From: Floccularia luteovirens
Taxonomy: Eukaryota > Basidiomycota > Agaricomycetes > Agaricales > Squamanitaceae
Assembly: GCA_009739215.1 (NCBI GenBank)
Contig: VSJF01000002.1
Span: 1,116,001 to 1,180,000 of the forward strand
DNA: 64,000 nucleotides
Reading direction: 5' to 3'
Below are positions 36,868 to 47,873 of the stretch, piece after piece. Within the stretch, counting starts at the first letter, position 1. Each line of letters starts with the position of its first letter. The notes beneath the pieces were generated by a model. The model worked only from the letters and a program-made list of their open reading frames with translations. It had not been told where the DNA came from and did not search any database. The position numbers and the translations under genes are program-made.

Positions 36868-38906
36868 ATGTCTAACTCTCTCATGCCAAGGAGCGACTCC
36901 TTCAATGCCCGCACCCGCGGCACCAGTCACATCGACTTCAAGACTGCTACCACTGGTGTTGCCGCAAAGGCAATGCGTAATGAGATCAGTCGTCTTGTCT
37001 CAACCGTAGAAGATGTTGCCACAAAAAAAGTTTGTTCATCTCGCTAATGCATACAATCCGACATCTGATCACTTCCAAAGGCATTTGATACCGAGATGCA
37101 GTCGTTCTTCTATCTTTTTACGCGTTACCTTGCAGAACGCGCAAAGAGCGTAGATCTGTAAGTTGTGATTCTTGCCCTCTCTGGACGACTGCTCAAGTTT
37201 ATCGTTGTAGCGATTGGGATCGCATCAAATCGCCTGCTGAAGATCAGATCGTTCCATATGCATCCCTTCCCCCAAAGGCGGACCCAAAGAATCTCAACAA
37301 GCTCGCCGTCTTAAAGGTTAATGGTGGACTTGGAACCTCCATGGGTTGGTTACACCCGCCTCTCCCCATCGTTATCATGCTAATCGATGAAATCTATAGG
37401 TATGACTGGTGCTAAGAGTGCTCTTGAAGTGAAAGATGATATGACTTTCCTTGATCTGACTGTCCGTCAGATTGAGCACTTGAATACCTCGAACCGCGTC
37501 GATGTCCCCCTCATCTTGATGACGTCATTCAATACACATGATGATACCTTGCGCATTATCAAGAAATACGCCAACCAACAACTTCGCATTACCACCTTCA
37601 ACCAGTCCAGATATCCCCGTATTGACAAAGAAACCCTCTTGCCCTGCCCCAAGCGTGCAGATGACGACAAGAAGCACTGGTATCCTCCGGGTCACGGAGA
37701 TCTTTACAATGCTCTCCTGCACTCTGGTGTTCTGGACCAGCTCTTGGCCGAAGGCAAAGAATACCTCTTCGTTTCCAACTCGGACAATCTTGGAGCAGTG
37801 TAAGCATGATAAATGCAATATCTTTATTCTTTAGCTCACCAGGTTTCTTTAGTGTTGATGAACGTATTTTGCAACATATGATCGACTCGCAAGCAGAATT
37901 CCTCATGGAAGTCACGGACAAGACCAAAGCTGACATTAAGGTTCGTTCTATATTTCTTTCAATCTTATACTGGTGGCTAATGTCTTGGACAGGGAGGAAC
38001 TTTGATAGGTATATATTTTCCTCAGGGACTTCATTGATCTATTCTGATCCCGATATATGCAGATTATGAAGGCTCGATCCGTTTGCTTGAAATTGCACAG
38101 GTTCCTTCTGAACATGTTGAGGATTTCAAATCAGGTAAGTAGGATGCTTCTCCATGGATAATCGAGGTTTTGACTGCTGGGTAGTGCGAAAATTCAAAAT
38201 TTTCAACACGAACAACTTGTGGATCAACCTCAAAGGTGACCTTCATCTAAATCGATTTGCTAGTATACTGATCCTTTGTAAATAGCTCTGAAGCGTATCA
38301 TGGAGAAAGAGGGCATGGAGCTCGAAATCATCATCAACCCCAAAATGACAGACGATGGTCAAGCAGTCGTACAACTTGAGACAGCTGCTGGTGCTGCTAT
38401 CAAGCACTTCAAGAATGCACACGGAATCAATGTTCCTCGCAAGCGTTTCTTGCCTGTGAAGAGTTGCTCAGACCTGCTTCTTATTAAGAGTGACATCTAT
38501 TCGATGAGTCATGGACAACTTATTCTCAATGAGAACAGGATGTTCGAGACAACTCCCGTTATAAAGCTTGGCGATCATTTCAAGAAGATTCAGCAATTCC
38601 AGAAACGCTTCAAGAAGATCCCCAAGATCTTGGAACTTGATCATTTGACTGTTACTGGTGATGTTTATTTCGGTCGTAATGTTACCCTGCGCGGCACTGT
38701 CATCGGTAAGGTGCTTTATTTGTACCTTTATGCTGTGTTGCTGATCATGGGATTTTAGTCGTTGCCAATGAAGGGCAGAGGATCGATATTCCCGATGGCT
38801 GCATTTTGGAGAACAGGTTGCTGTCCGGGAATTTGAACATGATTGTATGTTATATCTACTTCTGGTATTCATAAGTTGTTCAATAACACTCCTCTAGGAA
38901 CTGTGA
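36868..38906 (+). CDS. UGP1: UTP-glucose-1-phosphate uridylyltransferase (UDP-glucose pyrophosphorylase), 504 aa
   Basis: Eleven exons join in frame: 36868-37029, 37081-37157, 37211-37344, 37400-37799, 37853-37940, 37993-38008, 38063-38134, 38185-38235, 38286-38705, 38759-38844 and 38898-38906. The nucleotide-binding loop is [11 protein letters not shown], followed by [35 protein letters not shown] and [12 protein letters not shown] with its catalytic lysine. The left-handed beta-helix at the C-terminus ([14 protein letters not shown] to GNLNMIEL) completes the family pattern. The enzyme makes UDP-glucose for cell-wall glucans, glycogen and trehalose in the cytosol. Exon 6 is only 16 nt and the last exon 9 nt. 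A second copy lies tail to tail 550 bp away. Confidence 0.96.
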
Positions 38907-39456
38907 TTCCATTCCTACCACCGATATTGTTCTAGAGTGTTCTACGATGCTAAAACCACTTGTCATTTCTCATGAGCCTCCCTACTCCTAAATAACGTCC
39001 ATTTTAGTCATGTTTCTCGTTTACCCTCCATAGTAAAGCATTAGTTCTTCTCTCCCCTCTCATACTTTACTTTCATGTGGACAGTTTTGGTTCCCTGTCG
39101 ATATTCTTTGACAACAAAATTATACCTTGTTTCATATCTCAGTTACTTTAGATTTTGTCTTTTTTCTCAGTTCAAGACTTACGAAGCAGCACGCTTAGTG
39201 CAAGATAATCAATTTATGTTTTGCATAGTGCTTTATGGTCAGATTAGGCTAGGAGACGGTTTTAGTTTGGTACTGGCACACCTAGAAGACTTCAGATGAG
39301 ATGGATTAATATAGTTGATATATTGCGAATTGTTCCATCATACATGTGAGATATACAAGTACCGATGATGACGAAGGTCGACAAAAAAAAAATGGATACT
39401 ATATATATACTCAGCATCCTATCCAGTTCCCAAAAAAACTTGGGTGATAATAGTGA
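38907..39456. other. Convergent spacer between the two UGP copies
   Basis: The 550 bp hold the 3' ends of both genes, which point at each other. The plus-strand half is T-rich; around 39385-39410 lies a poly-A run and an alternating AT stretch. No gene seen. Confidence 0.5.
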
Positions 39457-41692
39457 CTACAGCTCCTGTAAAATTAGATGTAGCGATTTCGTCCTGTAAC
39501 ACATGGTGATACTTACCGTCATGATTAAGTTTCCCGAGATCAGCCCTGCATGTGATTGGTCAACTCCAAGAACTCCGAACTACCAAAATTATAATGCTCA
39601 CGGTTTTCCAAGATACATCCATCTGGAATATCAATCCGTTGTCCTTCGTTAGCAGTAACTAAGGAAAAACATGAGGAGTTGGGGTGGTGGCAGCATGTCA
39701 GAGCAGGGGAGAGAACGCACTGATCACTACGCCTCGTAATGTTACATCCCGCCCAAAATATACATCACCTGTTACAGTCAAATGGTCGAGATCTATCATC
39801 TTGGGGACATTTCTGAAACGGTACTGGAAATCTTGGATCTAAAACAGGTGGAAATATGGGTTGAGAGATATATATACACATATGATGCACATATTTTGTA
39901 CTTTTTGAAAACGCTCGCCCAAGTTTACGATGGGGATCGTCCCGAACAGCCTATTTTCGTTGAATAATAGCCGGCCGTGGTCAAGTGTATAGATGTCACT
40001 TTTGACAAGCAATAAATCTGAACAGGTCTTGACGGGAAGAAACCGGGAACGTGGAACACTGATACCGCGAGCATTGCGGAAGTATTTGATCGCCGATCCA
40101 GCTGCAGTCTGAAGCTGTGGGGAAAAAATCCTATGCAGTGTTGATACAATTTAATGAGTTAATACATACCTGGAGAAGGGATTGACCGCGCTCTGTGGTT
40201 TGGCTATTGGCGATAATATCCAATGCCAGACTTTCCTGCTCCATGATGCGTTTCAGGGCTATGATTCCGAGTTGGGTTTCATTTATGAATAACGACACTG
40301 AAAACAAAACGGACCTTTCAGATTGATCCACAGGTTATTAGTGTTGAACATATTAAAATTCCGGACTATGTTTAATTAGACATGGTTAACTTTTCAAAGG
40401 TGATACTCACCTGATTGGAATTCTTCCCAATGTGCAGGAGGGACTTGAGCAAGTTCCAGTAGCCTCAATGAGCCGTTGTGATCTTGAAAAAGTTTCATTT
40501 TCAATGAAGTTGTTTATAGAATCATGCTACGTACCGACAAGTGTACCACCCTGAAATGAATGGAAATTTTTGATGAGCATTTGGTGGAGTAATCTCTGAA
40601 ATTACAACAATACCTGCATGTCTGGCTTGGTCTTCTTTGTGACTTCCATGACAAATTCTGTATCAGTAGAAATCATGTACTGCAATATCGCAGGGTCTGC
40701 GCTGTATCATCAAAAATTTTCAATGGCCATCAACGTTCGATCCTGATTTTTGCAGAAATGCTACGAACACAGCACCAAGGTTATCAGAGTTGGACACAAA
40801 AAGATATTCTTTGCCTTCAGCCAATAACTGGCTCAAGACACCTGTTCGAAACAATGAATTGTAAAGATCGCCATGTCCAGGGGGGTACCACGCCGAAGGG
40901 TCCTCTTTCACATTCTTTGGGGACAGAAGCATAAGATCTTGAGAAAGTTTCGGGTATTTTGACTGATTGAACGCGGTTATTTTCACGTTATGCTGCGCAT
41001 TGTTCTTGATGATACGTAATGAATCTTCCGAGGTCTTGAATGATGTCATGAAGAAGCAATGGAACACCGACGGCATGTACTTTGTTGAGGTGCTCGACTT
41101 GTTGAACAGCAAGGTCAAGGAATGTCATTTTGTTCTGAACCTCGAGGGCACCTTTGGCTCCTGAAACTCCTAATAAATATGGTAGGATATCGTGTATGAC
41201 TTCATGGTTATAACGCTCACCCATGGTCGTTCCAAGGCCGCCAGTAAATTTTAAGATTGCAAGTTTTTTAAGTGACGATGTCTCACTTGGGACTGGCAAT
41301 TGTTCGAGGTGTAATATTTGATTTTCTGCAGGAGAGCGTATATTTTGCCAATCCCTGTGGAGAAATGTTGGTCAGTTGGGTATAAATTGAAACACCAGTT
41401 ACGTACAAATCCAAATCTTTGTCATGCTCTGCAAGATATCGGTTATAAAGGTTATAGAAGGTTTGCATTTCTGCAATGAAAGCCTTAGAGACCGTCGTAT
41501 AATTTTAAAAAAATAGGATGGCTGATTATACGGAGAGTTTAATACCTTTCTCTCATCTGATTTAGCGACAGTACTGACTAATCTGCCAAGTTCACTGCGA
41601 ATAGAATTTGTCCCTGCGCCAGATGAAACATTCTGAAAGTATCTTTTCTCTCGTCGACGAAAGTGACGAACAGGATACTTGAACATCGTCAT
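39457..41692 (-). pseudogene. Second UDP-glucose pyrophosphorylase copy, broken by one inserted base
   Basis: Fourteen exons are recognisable: 41692-41546, 41483-41407, 41354-41221, 41169-40769, 40701-40614, 40550-40535, 40482-40411, 40365-40315, 40258-40170, 40114-39902, 39838-39721, 39658-39602, 39545-39517 and 39465-39457. From the second exon on, every coding block has the same length as in UGP1 (77, 134, 88, 16, 72, 51, 420 in total, 86 in total, 9) except exon 4: 401 against 400 nt. The extra C at 41050 falls inside the conserved VPLLL-MTSF and shifts the frame. All splice sites are intact, and three introns are present that UGP1 lacks. The loop reads KFTGGLGTTMG, with Thr for the usual Asn. 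Either a very young pseudogene or a base-calling error in a live gene; the start codon is uncertain. Confidence 0.85.
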
Positions 41693-42296
41693 GGGTAGGA
41701 TACAAGGAATGGTGAAATACAGGTCAATGTGTTGTATCTTTAGCATGCGTTCATAAACACGCTGCTTGTGCACGGAATCCGTGTGTTTGCGAAGTACTTG
41801 CCGCCGTATTATGTGGGCCGGCCCCTTTCGAAGATCAGAATCATCTCAAAACACGAGTAATTTACCAATAAAGGGTCGTCGCGATGCTGTAACTCAAACC
41901 AAGCGGCTTTCCTCTAAAGATGCTCTGGTGGGTCCTGTGAGCACCGATAAGATAGTAATGCAGTGACTACAACTGAAGGCTCAGCCTAGTTTGAAACTAA
42001 AATTTGAAGCCACTTCAAATTTCAGACGCAACTTACAGCAGGCGGTCAGATATAGAATACCAAGTGAAATATAAACGATGCTCAAGTACACGGTTCTGAT
42101 TTTCTCTGCAGAGATGTTCTGTATGAGTAGTTGAATTGCAAGTAAAGATGATGAGGGGCAAGTTCTATCCATACTTAGACACATGTAGTTGCCGGGGTTC
42201 GCCGAGCTGGGTTTCAATATAGTGTAAACCTTATTGTTTGGTATCATCACAAACCTTGCGCACTGTACACAACCGCCATCCTCAAGACTTTCCGAC
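41693..42296. other. Divergent spacer between the UGP copy and RPS8
   Basis: About 600 bp between two start codons facing away from each other. It should hold the RPS8 promoter and the promoter of the second UGP gene. Minus-strand open frames here are antisense to RPS8 and have no motif of their own. Confidence 0.5.
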
Positions 42297-43213
42297 ATGG
42301 GTGTGTAGTTTTGTTTTTGCTTTGGATAACAAAAATTCATTAAATAACTTCCTATATCCAGGAATCTCTCGTTCATCCCGCCACAAGCGTTCTGCAACCG
42401 GTGCTCAGCGCGCCCATTACCGTAAGAAGAGAAAGTTCGAGCTAGGTCGTCAACCAGCAAGCACAAAACTTGGAGCCAAGCGTGTTCACACTGTGCGCGT
42501 CCGGGGTGGAAATACAAAATTCCGTGCTCTACGTCTTGAATCAGGAAACTTTGCCTGGGGATCAGAGCAGGTCACGAAGAAGACGAGAATTGTCAGCGTT
42601 GTAAGTATTCACATATTTGTGATAATATTACATCTATTCACATTACCGATCTGATTAGGTGTACAATGCATCGAACAACGAGCTTGTCCGAACTAACACA
42701 CTTGTGAAAAGTGCTATCATCCAAGTTGATGCTGCACCTTTCCGCCAGTGGTATGAATCTCATGTATGTTAAAAGAAATTACTCTTTATGTCCAGCCACA
42801 TCTAATCTTATCTTTTATAGTATGCCCAACCAGTAACCAAGAAGGGCAAAACGCAACAAACTACCGATCCTGCTGCAGAGCCAAAAAAACTGTCAAATCA
42901 TGCACAACGTAGCTTGGATGAGAAGAAGAAGGGTGCGTAAAGCCCCGTTGCTACCCTACTGCCAATAACATTTCTTATCAGATGCCAAAATTGACACCCT
43001 TCTTGAAAGTCAATTTGCTGCTGGTCGTTTGTACGCTGCTATTTCCAGCCGTCCAGGCCAATCTGGCAGGGCAGATGGATATATCCTTGAAGGTAAAGAG
43101 CTAGAGGTGAGATGTCACAGATTGCTTTAGTTACTCTTTCTCACTTGGTCTGTCATCTGCAGTTCTATCTTAGGAAACTCAGAACCGGAAAGCAGAAGCA
43201 TGCCCACGCATAA
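42297..43213 (+). CDS. RPS8: 40S ribosomal protein S8 (eS8), 211 aa
   Basis: Six exons join in frame: 42297-42300, 42362-42600, 42659-42763, 42821-42932, 42982-43106 and 43163-43213. Splicing of the 4-nt first coding exon (ATG plus one base) to the second yields [18 protein letters not shown], the invariant eS8 start. Further family blocks are [35 protein letters not shown] and, at the end, [20 protein letters not shown]. eS8 is a structural protein of the small ribosomal subunit. Introns crowded at the 5' end, with the first directly after the start codon, are common in fungal ribosomal protein genes. Confidence 0.97.
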
Positions 43214-43832
43214 AGTCCGAAAACTACCTTTGTTGTTGGTTGAAGTGTGCAGTAGTACCTGGCCCTACAAAAATCTCCCTCCCGCTGGATGGCTATAATA
43301 TGCTATTCTATATGAATCATGCCATTTACCTGATACTCTGTATGTTTTTACCACAATATACGATCCCTGCTTTGTATTTCCATGTTCACAGGTGAAGATA
43401 CTCGTAAGATATGGCTGTGCTTGTCTCGTACACTTGATACTTCTTAACAGGGGCATTCAACGTTCCTCGCATTTAAAACATACTTCCCGTCTGCATAGCA
43501 TTATTCACTGGCAATTTCCTTGAGTCCCTTGAACCGGCAAACAGATGTCTACGTACCCATTCTCGCACCAATCACCAATGAGTTACATAAATGATTTTAG
43601 TCTTTTGTTACGCGTGCGTGCCATGTTTACCACAGAACCCTACATGGGCCACTCTCTCGGTATACCATAATACCAAACCGATTTCACCCTTGGAATGCCC
43701 GCCCCTCCTACTTATGGTGCGATGTAATTGATACCGTTTGGCACGTTGAAGTTATAAACAGATCTCAGGTAAATGCAGGATCCGTCTTTGTCCCAAAACT
43801 AGGAGGATCACTTCTTACCTGCAATTTTCCTG
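43214..43832. other. Intergenic, no supported gene
   Basis: Spacer between two plus-strand genes, containing the RPS8 3' region and the promoter of the DUF6533 gene. No motif-bearing open frame. Confidence 0.5.
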
Positions 43833-45123
43833 ATGTCTTCTTCTGCTGTTCATATGGGAAGTTTACAAGGTGCTTCTTGTAAGTGCTATCACCTTGATTT
43901 TTGTAGATACCGCTGAATATCTTGACCCAGTTGCAGGATTAGCATTCACGTTGTGGGACATATTGATAACATTTGATGAAGAATACGATTTCATTTGGAA
44001 GTTAGTAATTTAAATTTTGTTCCTGTTGCTCGCGTGGTAATGACGCTCCGGAAGCAATCCTTCCAAGCTAACTGTCATAAAGATTTTATATCTATTCGCA
44101 AGATATTTCCCAGTGGTCGTCCAAATGTGAGCCAATAAAAATTTTAGCAAGTTTAAGAACCAATCTTTCTGTTCTTATCAGTGTAAATTCAATTATTGCG
44201 GGGGTCCTCCAAGCCAGGTATCCAGTGCCAGCCTCGACTTGTCGGCTGTGGTTGGCTTTTCAAACTGCTGTTACATATGCTGTTCTTGGGATGCTTGACA
44301 CCATTCTAATGATTCGCGGTTGGTGGACCTACTAGTATGGAAATCGTGTAAATGTTGACAGTTTGTTTGCAGTGTACGCGTTGTATGGCCAGAGCAAGAA
44401 AATGGGCGCCTTCTTGGCCTCGCTTGTGGTTGGTAGATTCATCACAGCCATTTTGAGCGCTATTTTCTCCATCCCAGCACAAAAGTTCGACGAAAGTTGT
44501 CTAGGCCAGCAAAACTCTACCCTCTCAGTATATTTGTTTTTGTATGTCTATAATTTTGCGTCGAGACGAAACACAAGCTAAGAATTTGCACAGCATCGCG
44601 GAAATTGGGTTGCAGAGTACTATTCTTATTCTTACATTCAGCAAGCAACTTGTTGCGATGAGAGCAGGATGGTCTAGCGCACCTCTAGTTTCACTCCTTC
44701 GCAGGGATGGTGCAATGGTCTATTCAATAATATGTGGTATGTGCCTTGTATCAATCTTCATGCCTGGGAATAACAAAGGTGAGGCAGCTGTTACTCTTGC
44801 AGCGGTACTACACGCTCGCCTGGAACATTTGAATGGCACTGCACACATTGTATTCCCGTAAGCCTTTAAACGGTGATATTCCCGCATTTATTTTGATAAA
44901 TCCCGCACGACAGGGTGCTGGTGTCATTACTATCATCTGCAGTAAGTAACAGATCATCTCCGAATTTTTGAATTGTTTCTCATCGCGATAACATCAGGGT
45001 TGCCGATTGATTATCAACATGCAACAACTGGTTACACGTCCTAACATCTTTACAGATGAAATTCAGCTCACAACCATAATCCAGACAGCATGGTCCGATG
45101 AGATAGGCTTGACCCCTGACTAG
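43833..45123 (+). CDS. DUF6533-type multi-pass membrane protein, about 300 aa
   Basis: Eight exons join in frame: 43833-43869, 43907-44004, 44083-44126, 44182-44318, 44373-44541, 44594-44857, 44914-44941 and 44998-45123. The N-terminal signature FTLWDILITFDEEYDFIW followed by LYLFARYFP is that of DUF6533, a family largely confined to Agaricomycetes. Five to seven hydrophobic helices follow (for example CRLWLAFQTAVTYAVLG and FLASLVVGRFITAIL), and the end GCRLIINMQQL is also typical. The first intron is taken as 37 nt; a 28-nt alternative donor eight bases downstream would be below the usual minimum. The function of the family is unknown. Confidence 0.75.
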
Positions 45124-45825
45124 AAGTGGTTGACAGGATTGCTCTTTTCTTCGCCAATTTTATGAATATGCATGAATGCCCTCGGGTAGACTTTACACCA
45201 GGTATCCGTTATGCTAGCTTCTTTTTTTCTACATAGACGGAGGTGGAAGAGTTCCAGATGCATAATCACTACTGGGGTCGCGTTCCCGCTATAACTATTT
45301 CATGAACACACTTATCCTTGCTCGGTATCTGTTATCCTCCGAATACCAGAGGAAGCGATTAACAAATCTGAATTCAGTCCTCAAGGCCTCATGTTTAACG
45401 CAGGAACAGACATTTGAGTACTTGCGTAACGCATTTGCCTGTTAGAGCCATCAAAAGAGCTCGTGTTTCTTGTCGTCCGATCAGCATGTAAGAACAGAAC
45501 TCTGGTTTTGATCAGATTTGACAGTGAGCGGCCCGAATATTCAATTTTTATTACTACAGAACCCAAAAAAATTTGAACCACACCATGCATGCGATAAAGG
45601 CGTGTACCACCACGTGTATTATTCTACATATGCAAAATGGAATATTTTGAATGGTTTTTGAAACCACCGATATCATGGTATCTGCGGGAAACTGATTTCG
45701 GTAACTCCATTACGTAACGGAGCCTCTGACAAGCAAACGCCAACATCCACCAAAACTGTGAACTACAAGAAGTTAAGCCGAATAGCATTTTATTCACGGA
45801 GGGCTTGATTCACAAATAATTGAAC
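45124..45825. other. Intergenic, no supported gene
   Basis: Spacer between the DUF6533 gene and LSM2. One 69-codon minus-strand open frame has no recognisable feature. Confidence 0.45.
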
Positions 45826-46352
45826 ATGGTATGGACGTTGTTCAACTGTCAAGAGCACTTTTTCTGAGATCGTGAATACAGTTAATATTCTCTGTGTTCA
45901 AGACACTCACCGACCAGCAAGTTACCGTTGAGCTCAAAAATGACCTATCCATAACTGGGGTTTTGAAGTCTGTTGATCAGTATGTGCTAGACGCGTCATT
46001 CTCCCTGCGATGTAACAAAGCATCTTGAACACACAGATTCTTGAATATTCGCCTGGACAACATCAAGGTTTCTGATGAAACTCGGCACCCACACATGGTA
46101 TGCATGCTGCTGATATCCTCCACATTGTGGCCAACCTGAGACTATATTTCAAGATGGCAGTGAAGAACTGTTTTATCCGGGGATCTGTAGTTCGATATGT
46201 GCAACTGCCTGCGGAACACGTTGACACTCAATTACTAGAAGATGCAACGCGAAGGGGTAAGCCGTGAAGTTTCACCTTCTCTTGCGACTGACTAACAATT
46301 TACATTCTCAATGTTCACATCGATAGAAGCACTAAATCAAACAAAACGATGA
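45826..46352 (+). CDS. LSM2: U6 snRNA-associated Sm-like protein LSm2, 96 aa
   Basis: Five exons join in frame: 45826-45828, 45882-45979, 46037-46097, 46154-46256 and 46327-46352. The first coding exon is the ATG alone, followed at once by a 53-nt intron. The product reads MLIFSVFKTLTDQ, then VELKNDLSITGVLKSVDQ (Sm motif 1), FLNIRLDNIKVSDETRHP and FIRGSVVRYVQLPAEHVD (Sm motif 2). Length and sequence fit LSm2 closely. It belongs to the LSm2-8 ring on U6 snRNA in the nucleus and the LSm1-7 ring in cytoplasmic mRNA decay. Converges with WDR83 200 bp downstream. Confidence 0.96.
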
Positions 46353-46551
46353 CAGATAGATTCGAATTGTGTATTTTCTTTGGGCATTACGTGTACAATA
46401 TATCACATTACGGCGAATAGCTGTCAGCGATAATCGGCCATCTGGAAAAATTGCTATCTTGAACATCAAGTAGTTTGAGTCGCAGATTCGGCTAAAATAG
46501 TGTATTGCAGCAGTATGTCAACACCACAGTGCACTGCTGGTTTAAAGACAT

Positions 46552-47762
46552 CTATCCTGGGGCAGGATGACGCCATACTTTGGCGGTCCCATCAGCACTT
46601 GCAGTAATCATTTCTCCAGGATCAGTGGGATGGTGCTCAGTCCATGTGATCACTTTGTGATGTACTTTTGGAGGTGGGTTTGGTTGTAGAATCTTAGCCT
46701 ATACAGCGAAAATCAGCTCAGGTGCAAGGTATAACAATCTCGATTCAATTACATCCACAAGATCCCATGCCCAAACTTGCCCTTTCTCGTCACCGATGAT
46801 GACAGTGGCTTCTGCATGTCCAAAACATGCCCTACAGCGATAAGAGTCGTTGACATGACCAGTGAAGTCATTTAACATCTTTCCATTAGCCATGTCCATG
46901 AGTCGAACATGGTGATCCAATGTTGTCACCAGTAATGTCTGGTTATCTTGGGTTGGAACGATTGAGGTGACAGGTTCTACAAATGATTGGCAAAGTTAAT
47001 ATAAGTCGCGAGCGTTCTGAAATTTAGGGAACGTACGCCCGATAAAATCAGACCGCAACTGCCCTTTGCGGAGGTCATAAGTGCGTACATGCCCATCGAC
47101 AGAACCTGAAATAATTGTAGTTGGGCCAACATGGAGCGTTTGAACAGCGTCACGAGCTTCTTCGAGGACTTGTATTGCTTGTCGAGATTGCGCTCTGAGC
47201 AGTTAGGAAGATGTCATATTTGCCTGAATTATATTGCACACCTGAGGTCCCATAAACGTACAGTAGAATCGAAGGAACCTACCTCATAAAATGAAGTCAG
47301 CTAAGTAGTATATAAACTGTTTCCGGGATAGACATACCGCTTGCGACGACACTTGCGTCTTCATTGAATTCTACAGCATGTATCTTTGACATATGTCCCG
47401 GAATTCGTCTGGTAGTAGTGCCAGTTGTGACATCCCAGACAAACAAAGAACGGTCACCACCAGCAGACACAAATTTTGCGTTGTCGTGTGCACTAACTAC
47501 CAGATTAGCTTGACATAAATACAGAAAATAAGGTCGCAACGTACACCGTAAGCGCAAGAACTTCATACCCATGTGCATTGAATGCTTTAATTTCAGTGCC
47601 GAAACTTGCATTCCATAGGCGAACAGACCGATCTTGACCTCCTGTTAGAATGTATTTTGCCGTACCTTTTGCATATCGCGCTATGTTGACGGCGCCTTTG
47701 TGGCCATCGAGAGATACATGTAAATCGCGCGCTATGGGTTCTGGACCACGGGATGGTGCCAT
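46552..47762 (-). CDS. WDR83: WD40 protein WDR83/MORG1, 312 aa
   Basis: Six exons join in frame: 47762-47545, 47492-47338, 47278-47242, 47194-47037, 46976-46753 and 46698-46552. Seven WD repeats fill the protein; clear units are LDGHKGAVNIARYAKGTAKY followed by GGQDRSVRLWNA, SAGGDRSLFVWDV, GSFDSTVRLWDLR, LDHHVRLMDM and ASADGTAKVWRHPAPG at the end. Length and blade order match WDR83, a scaffold of MAP-kinase modules and a component of spliceosomes. The 37-nt third exon encodes the WD strand SFDSTVRLWDLR. It is divergent from the F-box gene, with 111 bp between start codons. Confidence 0.9.
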
Positions 47763-47873
47763 TGACTTAGAGAGAGAGTCTGTTAAAGTTGTGATGGCAC
47801 AAAGTACAATAATGCTGATGTCGATCCGTATTAGTCACCACTCATATCTCTCTCTAACGGTGCCACCTTCGTT

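Noticed and set aside
40996..41135. 46-nt intron (gtacatg to ttcaag) restoring the frame of the second UGP copy
   Set aside because: It is in phase, but would remove the conserved VPLLLMTSF core, and UGP1 has no intron there. An inserted base explains the data better.
43833..43906. 28-nt first intron in the DUF6533 gene
   Set aside because: Too short for fungal splicing; a donor eight or nine bases upstream gives 37 nt in the same phase.
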